A DNA stretch of 64,000 nucleotides from Porphyromonas gingivalis ATCC 33277 (GCF_000010505.1 NC_010729.1:730501-794500); one strand, 5' to 3'; shown: positions 18,377 through 31,715, counted from the stretch's first letter. The notes: generated by a model not told the origin, from the letters alone. Numbers and translations are program-made.

Positions 18377-18961
18377 ATGTTTCAGATCCAAGAAACGATC
18401 GTCAGCCCTGACCTCTTCGACAAGTATTTTGTCTGCGATTATGCTACGTGTCAGGGGATTTGCTGCGTGGAAGGAGAAAGCGGTGCTCCTCTCGAAGCGG
18501 GTGAAGCCGATTTGCTGCGCAAGTATCTCGATGCCGTGCGCGATATGCTTTCGCCCGAAGCCCTCGAAGTGATCGATAAGCAGGGCGTAAGCTATTTGGA
18601 TGTGGAAGGAGACGAAGTCACCAGCATTGTAAACGGACGGGACTGCGTTTTCACCACGTACGACGAAAAAGGGAATTGCCTCTGCGCCTTCGAACGTGCA
18701 TACCGTTTGGGTAAGATCGACTTCCCAAAACCGCTCAGTTGTCATTTATACCCCGTCCGTTTGACTCGTTACAGTAGCTTTACGGCCGTCAATTACCATC
18801 GTTGGGAGATTTGCCGGTGTGCGGAGGCTTTAGGTCGTCAGACGGGAACTCCTCTGTATAGATTCCTAAAAGAGCCTCTCATACGGGCATTCGGTAAGGA
18901 ATGGTATAAAGAAATGGAAGAAATAGCCGCTCTATTGGAGCAAAATCCGCTGAAACGATAA
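18377..18961 (+). CDS. DUF3109 family cysteine-rich protein
   Basis: A 194-residue soluble protein of the DUF3109 family, common in Bacteroidota and of unknown function. It has many cysteines in a pattern suggesting metal binding: CDYATCQGICC near the N terminus, CLCAFE in the middle, LSCHLYPVR, and ICRC later, reminiscent of YkgJ-like zinc- or iron-chelating proteins. It stands alone on the plus strand between two divergent or convergent minus-strand groups. The metal and partner cannot be told from sequence. Confidence 0.85.
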   Translation: MFQIQETIVSPDLFDKYFVCDYATCQGICCVEGESGAPLEAGEADLLRKYLDAVRDMLSPEALEVIDKQGVSYLDVEGDEVTSIVNGRDCVFTTYDEKGNCLCAFERAYRLGKIDFPKPLSCHLYPVRLTRYSSFTAVNYHRWEICRCAEALGRQTGTPLYRFLKEPLIRAFGKEWYKEMEEIAALLEQNPLKR

Positions 18962-19085
18962 GCCGACCAATAGGTAATAGGTCGAACGGAATATCGAGTA
19001 TACAGTTCTAAAATTGATTGCAAAGAAAAAAGCAACGCTTTTTGGGGAGGAGAGTCCCCTTGGAGAGGAGGAAATGGGAGGAAGA

Positions 19086-19469
19086 TCAAAAATCGAAATC
19101 TATTTTCAGCGGTTCATCCTCCTCCAAAATAGAATCGGAGGACTCTGCTAAACCCTCCACTCCCGTTGTCATATCGGAAAGACTCTGCTCCAATTCAGAC
19201 AAACCGATCGCCTGTTCGCATCCGGATACTCCGCTCCTCTTTTCGAAAGACTGTAGCACGTCCAAAAAGGCTTCTGTGAATTTGGCAAAATCTTCACGAT
19301 AGAGGAAAACCTTATGCCGCGTCATTGCAGAACCTTCTTCGGCACTGTTACTTTCCGTTATCACCAGATAGTCATTTCCTTTAGAATCGCGTTTGGCATC
19401 AATGTAGTAGAAACGTTTACCGGCTTTGACGCACCGCGAATAGAGAGCAAAAGGTAATTTGTCGGTCAT
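19086..19469 (-). CDS. PUR-alpha-like DNA/RNA-binding protein (DUF3276)
   Basis: A 127-residue protein with the DUF3276 fold, a single PUR-type nucleic-acid-binding repeat also found in the Borrelia regulator BpuR. The conserved core runs from about residue 7 to 80 (RFYYIDAKRDSKGNDYLVIT, then VFLYREDFAKF). The C-terminal third is acidic and ends in DEPLKIDFDF. It may act as a nucleic-acid-binding regulator. No operon partner is evident, since the HD-domain gene upstream is 106 bases away. Confidence 0.82.
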   Translation of the reverse strand: MTDKLPFALYSRCVKAGKRFYYIDAKRDSKGNDYLVITESNSAEEGSAMTRHKVFLYREDFAKFTEAFLDVLQSFEKRSGVSGCEQAIGLSELEQSLSDMTTGVEGLAESSDSILEEDEPLKIDFDF

Positions 19470-19575
19470 CGATCCATTGATTATGAGGCTTCTGTACTAT
19501 TTCAAAAAGCAGATTTTCTGCAGGAAGAGAGTCCTTTAGATTATCCGGGCCACCCTCCTGATATTCCTCTGACTT

Positions 19576-20127
19576 TTATCCTAATGGGATTTTGAATAAG
19601 GCGTGCATCTCGTCGAAACGGTGGAGGCTATCGGCTCCATAGGAGAGCATACTGCGCCTGACGTCTTCCAGCTTTTTCTGACGATGGAGTTTTGTCTTGG
19701 AGAAAAACTTATCGGCATAACAAACAATCTTCTCCTCAATACTCTGAGGGGTATAAATACCCGGAGGAAGTGCAATCTGTCTGGCTGCAATGTCTTCCGA
19801 AGTCAATCCTGAACCCGTATGGCGTTCGCAAACCAGTGCATGGCGCGGATAACCCTCTTTGCGCAGGATATTGGCTCCCATATATCCATGCAGGATATAG
19901 GGTTCTTTCCCAAAACAGGCAATACTCTCGGCATCGGTCAAGAATATGCCGATGTCGTGCAGCATGGCAGCTTCTTCGACGAAGAGACGATCCGCCTGAA
20001 GCTCGGGATGGATTTCGACGATACGAAGAGCCAAGGCCGCCACATCGCGACTATGCTCTACTAAAATATGGTATTGGTTGGTTCCCTCAGTGTAGTACTT
20101 ATTGATGATGCTGATCGGATTCATCAT
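19576..20127 (-). CDS. HD-domain (HDIG) putative phosphohydrolase
   Basis: A 183-residue metal-dependent HD-superfamily protein. The first metal ligand lies in ILVEHSRDVA and the HD pair in AAMLHDIGIF, with later histidines in LHGYMGAN and VCERHTGSG. These are the usual metal-site positions. Members hydrolyse phosphate esters or nucleotides, but the substrate is not known. Two adjacent ATGs (20127 and 20124) could serve as start. It follows the tRNA-Leu gene on the same strand by 25 bases. Confidence 0.85.
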   Translation of the reverse strand: MMNPISIINKYYTEGTNQYHILVEHSRDVAALALRIVEIHPELQADRLFVEEAAMLHDIGIFLTDAESIACFGKEPYILHGYMGANILRKEGYPRHALVCERHTGSGLTSEDIAARQIALPPGIYTPQSIEEKIVCYADKFFSKTKLHRQKKLEDVRRSMLSYGADSLHRFDEMHALFKIPLG

Positions 20128-20152
20128 TTAGGGAAAGAGAGTTAGACGGGAA

Positions 20153-20238
20153 GTGCCCGGAGCCGGGATCGAACCGGCACGAATTTGCATTCATTGGTGT
20201 TTGAGACCAACGCGTCTACCAATTCCGCCATCCGGGCA
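20153..20238 (-). tRNA. tRNA-Leu (anticodon CAA)
   Basis: On the minus strand the 86-base gene starts TGCCCGG and ends CCGGGCA plus a discriminator base, giving a 7-bp acceptor stem. The anticodon arm is TTGGT-CTCAAAC-ACCAA with anticodon CAA. A long variable arm (class II) precedes the T arm GCCGGTTCGATCCCGGC. CCA is not encoded. Confidence 0.96.
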
Positions 20239-20259
20239 ATTGTCTTTTCGAATACGGCG

Positions 20260-20289
20260 CAAAGGTAGAAAAATAATTCAATCCGCAAA
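20260..20289 (-). promoter_or_regulatory. Promoter of tRNA-Leu
   Basis: On the minus strand TTTG (20286-20289) is followed after 18 bases by TACCTTTG (20260-20267), a good match to the Bacteroidota -33/-7 pair. It ends 21 bases before the tRNA. Confidence 0.65.
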
Positions 20290-20319
20290 TACTTCTTGAT
20301 AAAACGAGGTCTATGGGTC

Positions 20320-20370
20320 AAAAAGATGGAGCAGTATCGAAGAGAGAAAGTCTCTCTTCGATGCTGCCCC
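20320..20370 (-). terminator. Terminator after the serB-Dabb pair
   Basis: A 16-bp nearly perfect inverted repeat (GCAGTATCGAAGAGAG with CTCTCTTCGATGCTGC around five bases) is followed on the minus strand by a T-rich stretch (ATCTTTTTG). It lies just beyond the stop of the Dabb gene and ahead of the tRNA promoter. Confidence 0.85.
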
Positions 20371-20403
20371 GATTGCTTTATTATCTTTTCTATCCGAAAA
20401 AAA

Positions 20404-20706
20404 TTAGATCTCGAAGTCTATACACGCCCGACCGGCTTTATATGGAGCTATCAATTCTCGAACGACGGTCATATGAGCAGGATGCTCGGCATAGGCTTTG
20501 ACATCGGCGAGGCTATTGAGGTCTGCTTCCAACATTAAGTCGTATTCTTCGGAAGGATTCATATTGAGGCAAACGCTCATGCTTCTCAGGGGTTCTATTA
20601 CCTGTACAAGGGCTTCCAGAGCATCCTTGATGCGGTGCAGGTGTTTCATTTTGGCTTCTGCAGAGTCAAAACCTGCCAACTTGAACATAACGATATGTTT
20701 AATCAT
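20404..20706 (-). CDS. Stress-responsive A/B-barrel (Dabb) domain protein
   Basis: A 100-residue single-domain protein of the Dabb family, a dimeric alpha/beta barrel. It starts with the typical MIKHIVMFKL strand and has the DLMLEADLNSLADVKAYAEH block and the HPAHMTVVREL helix. Family members are small enzymes or stress proteins of mostly unknown substrate. It lies 11 bases after the serB stop, so it is probably translated from the same mRNA as SerB. Confidence 0.87.
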   Translation of the reverse strand: MIKHIVMFKLAGFDSAEAKMKHLHRIKDALEALVQVIEPLRSMSVCLNMNPSEEYDLMLEADLNSLADVKAYAEHPAHMTVVRELIAPYKAGRACIDFEI

Positions 20707-20717
20707 AGAGCGGGAAG

Positions 20718-21959
20718 CTATAATTTTTCCGTAAGCAATTCATCGTCTATATGCGAATCTTTATATCCGAGGAAATACAGGACCCCGTCAAGACCGACTG
20801 TGGAAAGGCTCTGCTGAGCTGTGGCCTTTACCTTCGGTTTCGCGTTGAATGCAATACCGAGACCCGCAAGTCCAATCATAGGTAGGTCATTGGCACCATC
20901 GCCTACGGCAACAGTCTGCATGAGGTCTATCTTCTCTACCTGAGCAATGAGCTTGAGCAGTTCGGCTTTGCGTCGTCCATCCACCACCTCACCGACATAT
21001 CGGCCCGTGAGCTTACCGTCTTTTACTTCCAATTCATTGGCATAGACATAGTCGATTCCGAACTTCTTGGCTAGATAGTTGCCGAAGTACATGAATCCCC
21101 CCGAGAGGATAGCGATCTTGAAGCCTACCATCTTGAGGATCTTCATTAGCCGCTCCACACCTTCGGTAATAGGAAGACTTTCGGCAATCTCCTGCATCAC
21201 AGATACATCAAGTCCTTTCAGCAGAGCCACTCGCTGGCGGAAGCTTTCGGTAAAGTCGATTTCGCCTCTCATGGCACTTTCAGTAATGGCTTTTACCCGA
21301 TCGCCTACTCCGGCTCTGATAGCCAGTTCGTCTATGACCTCTGTCTGAATCAGGGTAGAGTCCATATCGAAGCAAATGAGACGACGCATGCGACGGAACA
21401 TGCTCTCCCGCTGGAACGAAATATCCATATTGAGCTGAGAAGCCATTTCCATAAAGTTGCGCTGCAGCTTCTCTATATCCGTAGGAGTCCCACGCATGGA
21501 AAATTCTACACTCGCTTTGGGCGAGCGATCCGTTTCATTGAGCGGAATACGTCCCGTCAATCGTTTAATATCATCGATATTCAATCCTTGCTCAGCACTG
21601 GATCGGGCAATTCCTGCAATCATCTCAGCCGTGATCTTCCGAGCCACTACGGTGATGATGTATCGGTTTCGCCCCTGCATTCCCACCCATTCGCTATAGG
21701 CTTCTTCCGTGATGGGTTCGAATCTGACAGTCACATCCAACTCATAGCTTTTGAACAAAAGGTCTTTCAGGATCGATCCCGAATGACTTTCGTCTGTCTG
21801 GAAAAGTATTCCGAGCGAGAGGTTATTATGGATATCGGCTTGGCCGATATCCAGAATGAATGCGTTATGTTTAGCCAGAATGGCTGTTAATTCGGCAGTA
21901 ACACCCGGCTTATCTACTCCGTGGATATTAGCCAAAATGAGTTTTCGTGTTGTACTCAT
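20718..21959 (-). CDS. serB: Phosphoserine phosphatase SerB with N-terminal ACT domains
   Basis: HAD-family phosphatase that converts phosphoserine to serine. It has 413 residues: two ACT-type regulatory domains at about 5-85 and 98-175, then the HAD domain with the nucleophile motif FDMDST (Asp198, Asp200), ILSGGFMYF (motif II) and VGDGANDLPM (motif IV). In P. gingivalis I recall SerB being described as a secreted phosphatase that helps entry into gingival epithelial cells. No signal peptide is visible here, so export would be non-classical. Confidence 0.95.
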   Translation of the reverse strand: MSTTRKLILANIHGVDKPGVTAELTAILAKHNAFILDIGQADIHNNLSLGILFQTDESHSGSILKDLLFKSYELDVTVRFEPITEEAYSEWVGMQGRNRYIITVVARKITAEMIAGIARSSAEQGLNIDDIKRLTGRIPLNETDRSPKASVEFSMRGTPTDIEKLQRNFMEMASQLNMDISFQRESMFRRMRRLICFDMDSTLIQTEVIDELAIRAGVGDRVKAITESAMRGEIDFTESFRQRVALLKGLDVSVMQEIAESLPITEGVERLMKILKMVGFKIAILSGGFMYFGNYLAKKFGIDYVYANELEVKDGKLTGRYVGEVVDGRRKAELLKLIAQVEKIDLMQTVAVGDGANDLPMIGLAGLGIAFNAKPKVKATAQQSLSTVGLDGVLYFLGYKDSHIDDELLTEKL

Positions 21960-22017
21960 AGATACGAGTGTTTTTGTCGGATGAATAATAGTGTGTGTTC
22001 GACCACCCTATCCGGCC

Positions 22018-23190
22018 TTATCTGAGCGATACTTTTGCACGTATGGTTTTGCTGTTTGCAGCAGTTATTTCTGCGATGTAAGTGCCTCTCGGAAGAGATG
22101 CAACTCCGATAATGGCCAAATCGCCTGTCAATTCGGTAGCTCTGATGAGCTTCCCGTTCATGTCGAATAGCGAAAGGCGAAGCAGTTGCGAACCTTCTAT
22201 ACGCAGAAAATCCGCGGCAGGACGAGGATAAATCTTGATCGATTCGTTCACGGCAACATCGGTCAGTGCATTGCCCTGCATATCGGTATAGAAGTAGTTG
22301 TAATCGCATACCTCTGACAAGCCTTCTCCGGAGTTATTGAAATACGTTTGCTTCGTACGCATATGCTTCATAAAATTGGGAAGAAGAGGACGGAAGAACT
22401 CCTCATGCGTGGGGAACAATACAGACGACAGAGGGATAGTGGTGTTGTATTCGAAGTTGTTGGCAAGGGCGAGGGTGCCGAATTCGTCTTGTTCCCAACG
22501 AATACAATTATGCTTATTGTCGTATGTATAACGGTGAGTAAACATTTCTACCCACTTGTTTTGAAGAGGAAGAAATACACTGTCACGAAGCAGTACAGCA
22601 TCATTATTGGCATCAAACTCATATACCATTCTACCCGTTTCGATCAATTCGGCCGATGGGTTTTGTTGAGTCATGATATCTATTCTGGCAATCTTTCCAT
22701 TCAGATAGTTAAGCGTATGGCTTTCAAAATAGCCATCGCTCATCTCTGTCGTAATCTCAAAAGGCATATCGCTACCACAGAGATAGTGATAGCTAACTTT
22801 CTTTATTGGCGTTTCGTCTGTCGGCGACTTGCGAAATTCTCGAAGGACCAGCTTAGAACCGTCGTATACATACTTCTCCGCTTGTTTTAATTCAAGGTTA
22901 TTGTCAAAATAGCGCACCTGAACCAACCTGTCGTCTTCATAGAAAAGCGAATCGATGCTTGTAATTGCACCTCCTGTGGTCGTTTGTATTTTAGTGGGTA
23001 TCGTTTCTTCTTTATAGAAGTAATCGAATATCTGACGAGAATCCGGGACACTGATCTTGTCCAGTCGATAACGGGCATTTCTTGTGATGCGAGTGTGTAC
23101 ATCCACTTGAGGGATTCGGGGTGACTGAGCAGACACGTTTCCTACGGCTACGAGTCCTGCTAAAAGGAGAAAGGGGAGTAATCGTTTCAT
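22018..23190 (-). CDS. Secreted protein with type IX secretion C-terminal sorting domain
   Basis: A 390-residue exported protein. A clear signal peptide (about residues 1-21, ending NVSA) precedes a body with YD/RHS-like beta strands (LFYEDDRLVQVRYFDN, YVYDGSKLVL, YTYDNKHNC). The last ~75 residues form a T9SS sorting domain: IKIYPRPAADFLRIEG, then LRLSLFDMNGKLIRATEL and LPRGTYIAEI, ending KVSLR. It should be exported through PorSS and fixed to the surface via A-LPS. The body's function is not recognisable. It starts 59 bases upstream of serB in the same direction. Confidence 0.88.
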   Translation of the reverse strand: MKRLLPFLLLAGLVAVGNVSAQSPRIPQVDVHTRITRNARYRLDKISVPDSRQIFDYFYKEETIPTKIQTTTGGAITSIDSLFYEDDRLVQVRYFDNNLELKQAEKYVYDGSKLVLREFRKSPTDETPIKKVSYHYLCGSDMPFEITTEMSDGYFESHTLNYLNGKIARIDIMTQQNPSAELIETGRMVYEFDANNDAVLLRDSVFLPLQNKWVEMFTHRYTYDNKHNCIRWEQDEFGTLALANNFEYNTTIPLSSVLFPTHEEFFRPLLPNFMKHMRTKQTYFNNSGEGLSEVCDYNYFYTDMQGNALTDVAVNESIKIYPRPAADFLRIEGSQLLRLSLFDMNGKLIRATELTGDLAIIGVASLPRGTYIAEITAANSKTIRAKVSLR

Positions 23191-23300
23191 TTGTTAGTTA
23201 TAGTTTTTATTTTTTCCGAGCAAATATAATGATTCCACAAACAAACTCCTCTCGATTCGTTTGTGGATGCGAAGATTTCGTAAGACGACAGAGAGAAGAG

Positions 23301-23345
23301 TAAAAATAAAAAAGCCGTACTCGGTCTCTCGACCACGAGTACAGC
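23301..23345 (-). terminator. rpmH terminator
   Basis: GTACTCG (23317-23323) and CGAGTAC (23336-23342) form a stem. On the minus strand it is followed by GGC and a long T-rich run (T7 then ATTTTTA). It lies about 100 bases downstream of the rpmH stop. Confidence 0.85.
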
Positions 23346-23442
23346 CTCTTATTGATGAATGATTTTCTCTTTATCCTCTCAGGCAAACCGTTCGGAGAAG
23401 TCTCCAAATACCGGAGAGCAAAAGTCGCAGGACACGAAAGTA

Positions 23443-23595
23443 TTAGCCTACGAATTCGTCAGAAACGGTCAGTTTGGCACGGCCTTTTGCACGGCGAGCG
23501 GCCAATACACGACGGCCATTTGCCGTTGCCATACGAGAGCGAAAGCCATGCTTGTTCAGTCTCTTACGGTTAGAGGGTTGATATGTTCTTTTCAT
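23443..23595 (-). CDS. rpmH: 50S ribosomal protein L34
   Basis: A 50-residue gene translated from the minus strand starting [18 protein letters not shown] and ending TVSDEFVG. The KRTYQPS start, the NKHGFRSRM block and the [14 protein letters not shown] block are those of L34, a basic protein of the large ribosomal subunit. It stands alone with its own promoter and terminator rather than beside rnpA, as is usual in Bacteroidota. Confidence 0.97.
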
Positions 23596-23642
23596 TGCTC
23601 TTATATTGTTTTGTTAGTTATCTTTCTCTGCACTTCGGGGTG

Positions 23643-23674
23643 CAAATATAGAGACTTTAATTTGATTCGCCAAA
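23643..23674 (-). promoter_or_regulatory. rpmH promoter
   Basis: On the minus strand TTTG (23671-23674), 20 bases of spacing and TATATTTG (23643-23650) make a near-ideal Bacteroidota promoter. It overlaps the last codons of maf. The leader to the rpmH ATG is about 47 bases. Confidence 0.8.
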
Positions 23675-24256
23675 GTCTTTCAGTTCATTATAGAGCAAAT
23701 GAACGGGTAGTCCCATGACATTGTAGAACGAACCCTCCACTCGCTGAATGGCGATGTAGCCTATCCATTCCTGTATGCCGTACGAACCGGCTTTGTCATA
23801 GGGACGATAGCGTTCGAGGTAATAATCGATCTCCTCATCGCTCAGATGCGCAAAGGTTACCAGACTGGAACACGAGAAAGCCCTTGTCTCCCACCGGTGG
23901 CTAATGCACACACCGGTCACCACCTGATGCGTACGCCCGCTTAACGTACGTAGCATCCGAGCGGCCTCTTCCCTGTCTTGCGGTTTGCCGAGAATGGCAC
24001 CATCAACGATAACTACCGTATCGGCCGTAATCAACAAAGTACTGTCCTGCATCATACCTTTCGATCGATAAGCCTCGGCTTTCATTCGAGCAAGATAGAG
24101 CGGCACCTTCTCCGGATCAAGACCGGCAGGATAATCTTCGGCGATGTCCGGCATGGCCTTTTGTTCGAATCGAATATCAAGACCGGAGAGGAGTTCTTTT
24201 CTTCGAGGTGATTGCGATCCGAGTACGATCTTGTATTTCTTCAGATTGTCCAGCAT
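23657..24256 (-). CDS. maf: Maf-family nucleoside triphosphate pyrophosphatase
   Basis: Cytoplasmic house-cleaning pyrophosphatase that removes non-canonical or excess nucleoside triphosphates. From the ATG at 24256 it has 199 residues. The family motif GSQSPRRKELL, the ITADTVV block with the catalytic Asp, GKPQDREEAARML, SGRTHQVVTGV and YDKAGSYGIQE are all present. The open frame reaches 24280 through a TTG codon, but the ATG gives the normal N terminus. It follows kdsC by 39 bases. Confidence 0.93.
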   Translation of the reverse strand: MLDNLKKYKIVLGSQSPRRKELLSGLDIRFEQKAMPDIAEDYPAGLDPEKVPLYLARMKAEAYRSKGMMQDSTLLITADTVVIVDGAILGKPQDREEAARMLRTLSGRTHQVVTGVCISHRWETRAFSCSSLVTFAHLSDEEIDYYLERYRPYDKAGSYGIQEWIGYIAIQRVEGSFYNVMGLPVHLLYNELKDFGESN

Positions 24257-24295
24257 AAAACAACAAGATTTTTCGATCAAAGAGACTTCCGTCCG

Positions 24296-24817
24296 CTACC
24301 ATCCGAATCCATTCCCCTGTGCCCAGCAGCCTTGTGCTTTCAGCGTTTGCTCGATGACATCGCGGACGACGCCCTCTCCTCCCCGGCAGTGCGATATGTA
24401 TTTGGCCACCTGTTTGATCTCCGGCACTGCATCCGCCGGGGCAACGGGCAAAGCCACCCTCTGCATCACCGGCAGATCGGGTATATCGTCCCCTATATAA
24501 ACTATCTCTTCGGCTTTCAACCCGGTCTCCCGCAGGAGGTGTTCGAGCTGCTCCACCTTGTTGGACGAACGCATATAGACATGTTTGATGCCGAGATATT
24601 CTGCCCGTTTGGCTATGGCCGGACTGTATCCGCCTGTGATGATGGCCAGCAAGAAGCCTTGCTTGACGGCATATTGCATGGCATAACCGTCTTTTACATT
24701 CATCGTTCGCATAGGCTGGCCTTCGGCATCCATAGCCGAAACGGTATGGCTGATCACTCCGTCCACATCGAAGACGAATCCCCGTATGGACTTCAGGTCG
24801 AATGGAATACTACTCAT
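24296..24817 (-). CDS. kdsC: 3-deoxy-D-manno-octulosonate 8-phosphate phosphatase (KdsC-like HAD)
   Basis: HAD-family phosphatase expected to make KDO for LPS from KDO 8-phosphate. The 173-residue length is right for KdsC. The nucleophile motif is FVFDVDGVISH, followed by NVKDGYAMQYA, IITGGYSP and YIGDDIPDLPVM. C0-type HADs without a cap, like this one, form tetramers. The reading frame is open much further upstream, overlapping the DUF2520 gene, but homology starts at the ATG at 24817. Confidence 0.92.
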   Translation of the reverse strand: MSSIPFDLKSIRGFVFDVDGVISHTVSAMDAEGQPMRTMNVKDGYAMQYAVKQGFLLAIITGGYSPAIAKRAEYLGIKHVYMRSSNKVEQLEHLLRETGLKAEEIVYIGDDIPDLPVMQRVALPVAPADAVPEIKQVAKYISHCRGGEGVVRDVIEQTLKAQGCWAQGNGFGW

Positions 24818-24833
24818 GAGATTAAAATGGGGT

Positions 24834-25646
24834 TTATTGTTCTTTCGGTCCGTACATCTTCCGAATGCTATCGCTAAGTATCCGATAGATCTCCTGCCAA
24901 TCCGGATATGGGTTGAGCAGGCCGAGATGTTTTTGCAGAGTGTTTGTATCGTCTCTTTTGGCCGGTCCGGTCTGAGCTTCGGTGGCGGACATTTCCTGCA
25001 CTTTGGCCGCAGTCTCTGCGATAAGAGGAGCCAGAGAGCGTGGCGGCAGACCATGTGCGGCCAGCATTTGCTCACTCAAGGCATAGAGATGATTCGTGAA
25101 ATTGCAGGCAAAGACAGCAGCCAAGTGCAGATAGAGTCGCTGCTCCGATGTACAGCGGAGAACGTTCCTGCTAATAAGATGAGCGACGGATTCCAGTAGT
25201 CGTACCACGGATTCGTCGTTACCTTCTATATATATAGGTATGGAAGAATAGTCCACACGACGTTCGCGGCTGAATGTCTGAAGAGGATAGAAGACCCCGA
25301 TCTGCCCATGATAAGGGCGAAGGGTATCCATCGGCATACTGCCAGCCGTATGTGCCCATATTCCCGATGTGGGCGGAAGGGTAGCAGCTACGGATTCGAG
25401 AGCATGGTCGCTCACTGCAAGGAGATAAAGATCTGCATCGCAGAGTAGCTCCTCTGTCCGATCGGTAGCGGTTGCTCCCGGCAGCATGGAAGCCAACCGT
25501 TCGGCATGCTCGGCATTCCTGCTCCATACCTGAACGGGCGGATTGCCGGCTTCGGACAAGGCCAGAGCCGTTTGGGTAGCCAGATTTCCACTGCCGACAA
25601 GCACTATGCGCACGAAAGTATCGGGCAGTCCTACAGGATCAATCAT
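24834..25646 (-). CDS. Rossmann-fold protein with DUF2520 domain
   Basis: A 270-residue NAD(P)-binding protein, with an F420-oxidoreductase-like Rossmann domain (VRIVLVGSGNLATQTALAL) and a helical DUF2520 C-terminal half (LAAVFACNFTNHLYALSEQM). Such proteins resemble ketopantoate or pyrroline reductases, but the reaction is not known. The ATG at 25646 overlaps the nitroreductase stop by eight bases; a GTG at 25655 is an alternative start. It sits 16 bases upstream of kdsC in transcription order. Confidence 0.87.
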   Translation of the reverse strand: MIDPVGLPDTFVRIVLVGSGNLATQTALALSEAGNPPVQVWSRNAEHAERLASMLPGATATDRTEELLCDADLYLLAVSDHALESVAATLPPTSGIWAHTAGSMPMDTLRPYHGQIGVFYPLQTFSRERRVDYSSIPIYIEGNDESVVRLLESVAHLISRNVLRCTSEQRLYLHLAAVFACNFTNHLYALSEQMLAAHGLPPRSLAPLIAETAAKVQEMSATEAQTGPAKRDDTNTLQKHLGLLNPYPDWQEIYRILSDSIRKMYGPKEQ

Positions 25647-26193
25647 GCGACACACTCTCCCAATCGGGATATTCGCCTATAAAAACGTTCTCCCACTTCA
25701 ATTCCGATGCAGGGCGCGGATCCCTGTGCTCGGCTTTGTGTCCGATAGCGATGATGCACAGGACTTCCAACTGATAGGGAATATTCAGCGTATTGCGCAC
25801 ATACTGAGTAGCCTCCTGCCCATTCGGTGTAAGCGATCCGAAGACCTGACACCAGCAACTGCCCAGCCCCAGATCCTCCGCCTGCAGTTGGATGTAGGTA
25901 GCGGCTATCGCAGCATCCTCGTGCCAACGCTCGGAAAACATGGGCGATCCCAGTACCACTACAGCCAAGGCAGCATCTGCCAAAAAACGGGAGCCATGCT
26001 GCTTCATCAGGCTTAGCACTTGCAGCTTATCACGGTCTTCCACCAGTATATACCGGGTCTGTTGCCTGTTCCTGCCGGACGGAGCGCGCAGTGCCGCTGT
26101 CATCAGAGCCTGCACGTCCTCGGGCAAAAGCTGCTCTTCGGAGAATTGTCGGATAGAGCGGCGATTTTCTATTAACTCTGCAAATGATTTCAT
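25639..26193 (-). CDS. Nitroreductase-family FMN oxidoreductase
   Basis: FMN-dependent, probably dimeric, cytoplasmic oxidoreductase of 184 residues. The N-terminal IENRRSIRQF and ALRAPSGRNRQ motifs bind FMN, and the AEDLGLGSCW block is conserved in the small nitroreductases. The substrate is unknown. The ATG at 26193 is favoured because a TATCTTTG box (minus strand, 26199-26206) ends only five bases upstream. If that box is the promoter, the mRNA would be nearly leaderless. It leads the nitroreductase-DUF2520-kdsC-maf run. Confidence 0.9.
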   Translation of the reverse strand: MKSFAELIENRRSIRQFSEEQLLPEDVQALMTAALRAPSGRNRQQTRYILVEDRDKLQVLSLMKQHGSRFLADAALAVVVLGSPMFSERWHEDAAIAATYIQLQAEDLGLGSCWCQVFGSLTPNGQEATQYVRNTLNIPYQLEVLCIIAIGHKAEHRDPRPASELKWENVFIGEYPDWESVSHD

Positions 26194-26339
26194 ATAGACA
26201 AAGATACACAAATAGCCCTCTTGGCTGTCTTTTCATCTACACGAGAAATAGCAGCAAGGCAGTATGCCGGTCTTCCTCCTGCAGTACGCCCGATCAAACC
26301 CGATGGACTCCACTCTTAAAAGGACTCGATCACAAACAA

Positions 26340-26700
26340 GAAAAAGTCCATTTATGATCCCCAAAAAATGTGGCGCGAGAAAATTTCACTTTTGGAGTCC
26401 TTTGAAAAAAATTATTGACAATCCCTCATTTTTTCAGAGGTCTATATCGGTTTTACTCGTCGCCGTTCGATTGTTTTCTTTCCGGCCGGGAAAAGTTTCC
26501 CCGACAGCCGACAAAAATAATTTTTCCGGCCGGAAAATCTATATCCAAAGGTTTCGGATATATATCCAAAGCCTTTGGATACATATACGAAAGCTTCGTT
26601 TATATATCCGAAACCTTTGAATAAAGAATTGGATTATGGCTTTTCAACTTTTCCGTACTGCAGAAAAAACTTTTTCCGGCCGGGAACGATTATTTCTTTT
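26340..26700. repeat. Repeat-rich intergenic region
   Basis: No gene is seen between 26212 and 26868. The stretch holds a partial copy of the AT-rich palindromic element (TGTGGCGCGAGAAAATTTC near 26360) and three CCGGCCGG-type palindromes next to A/T runs (near 26482, 26525 and 26675). These bracket a 21-bp tandem array listed separately. Confidence 0.6.
26541..26624. repeat. 21-bp tandem array, four palindromic units
   Basis: Units begin at 26541, 26562, 26583 and 26604. Each starts ATAT and carries a palindrome-like core such as TCCAAAGCCTTTGGA. The spacing is exact but the units differ at several positions. Confidence 0.85.
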
Positions 26701-26868
26701 ATTGCTGTGACCTGGCCGTGGATACTACCTCCTCCCACAAACGAGTGTTCCGGTAAAGTATCCGCCTCCGCAAAGGCATCAGTGCAGCACCGAATCCTTT
26801 CGCATCTGTGCATAAACCTGCCGGGCAAACACCCTTTCGAGTATGCATACAGAGGTGCAGGAATATGG

Positions 26869-26900
26869 TTTGTCGTTGCGGTGGGTTAGATTTATCTTTG
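26869..26900 (+). promoter_or_regulatory. Promoter of the GH109/GH2 genes
   Basis: TTTG at 26869-26872 is followed after 20 bases by TATCTTTG at 26893-26900, a full Bacteroidota -33/-7 pair. It leaves a leader of about 20 bases before the ATG at 26924. Confidence 0.7.
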
Positions 26901-26923
26901 CCGCAAAAGAAATCCTTATAAAT

Positions 26924-31715
<4,792 letters not shown>

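Noticed and set aside
26212-26868. Small protein genes in the repeat-rich gap before the GH109 gene
   Set aside because: The open frames follow the 21-bp repeat (seven codons per unit) and show no homology-like features.
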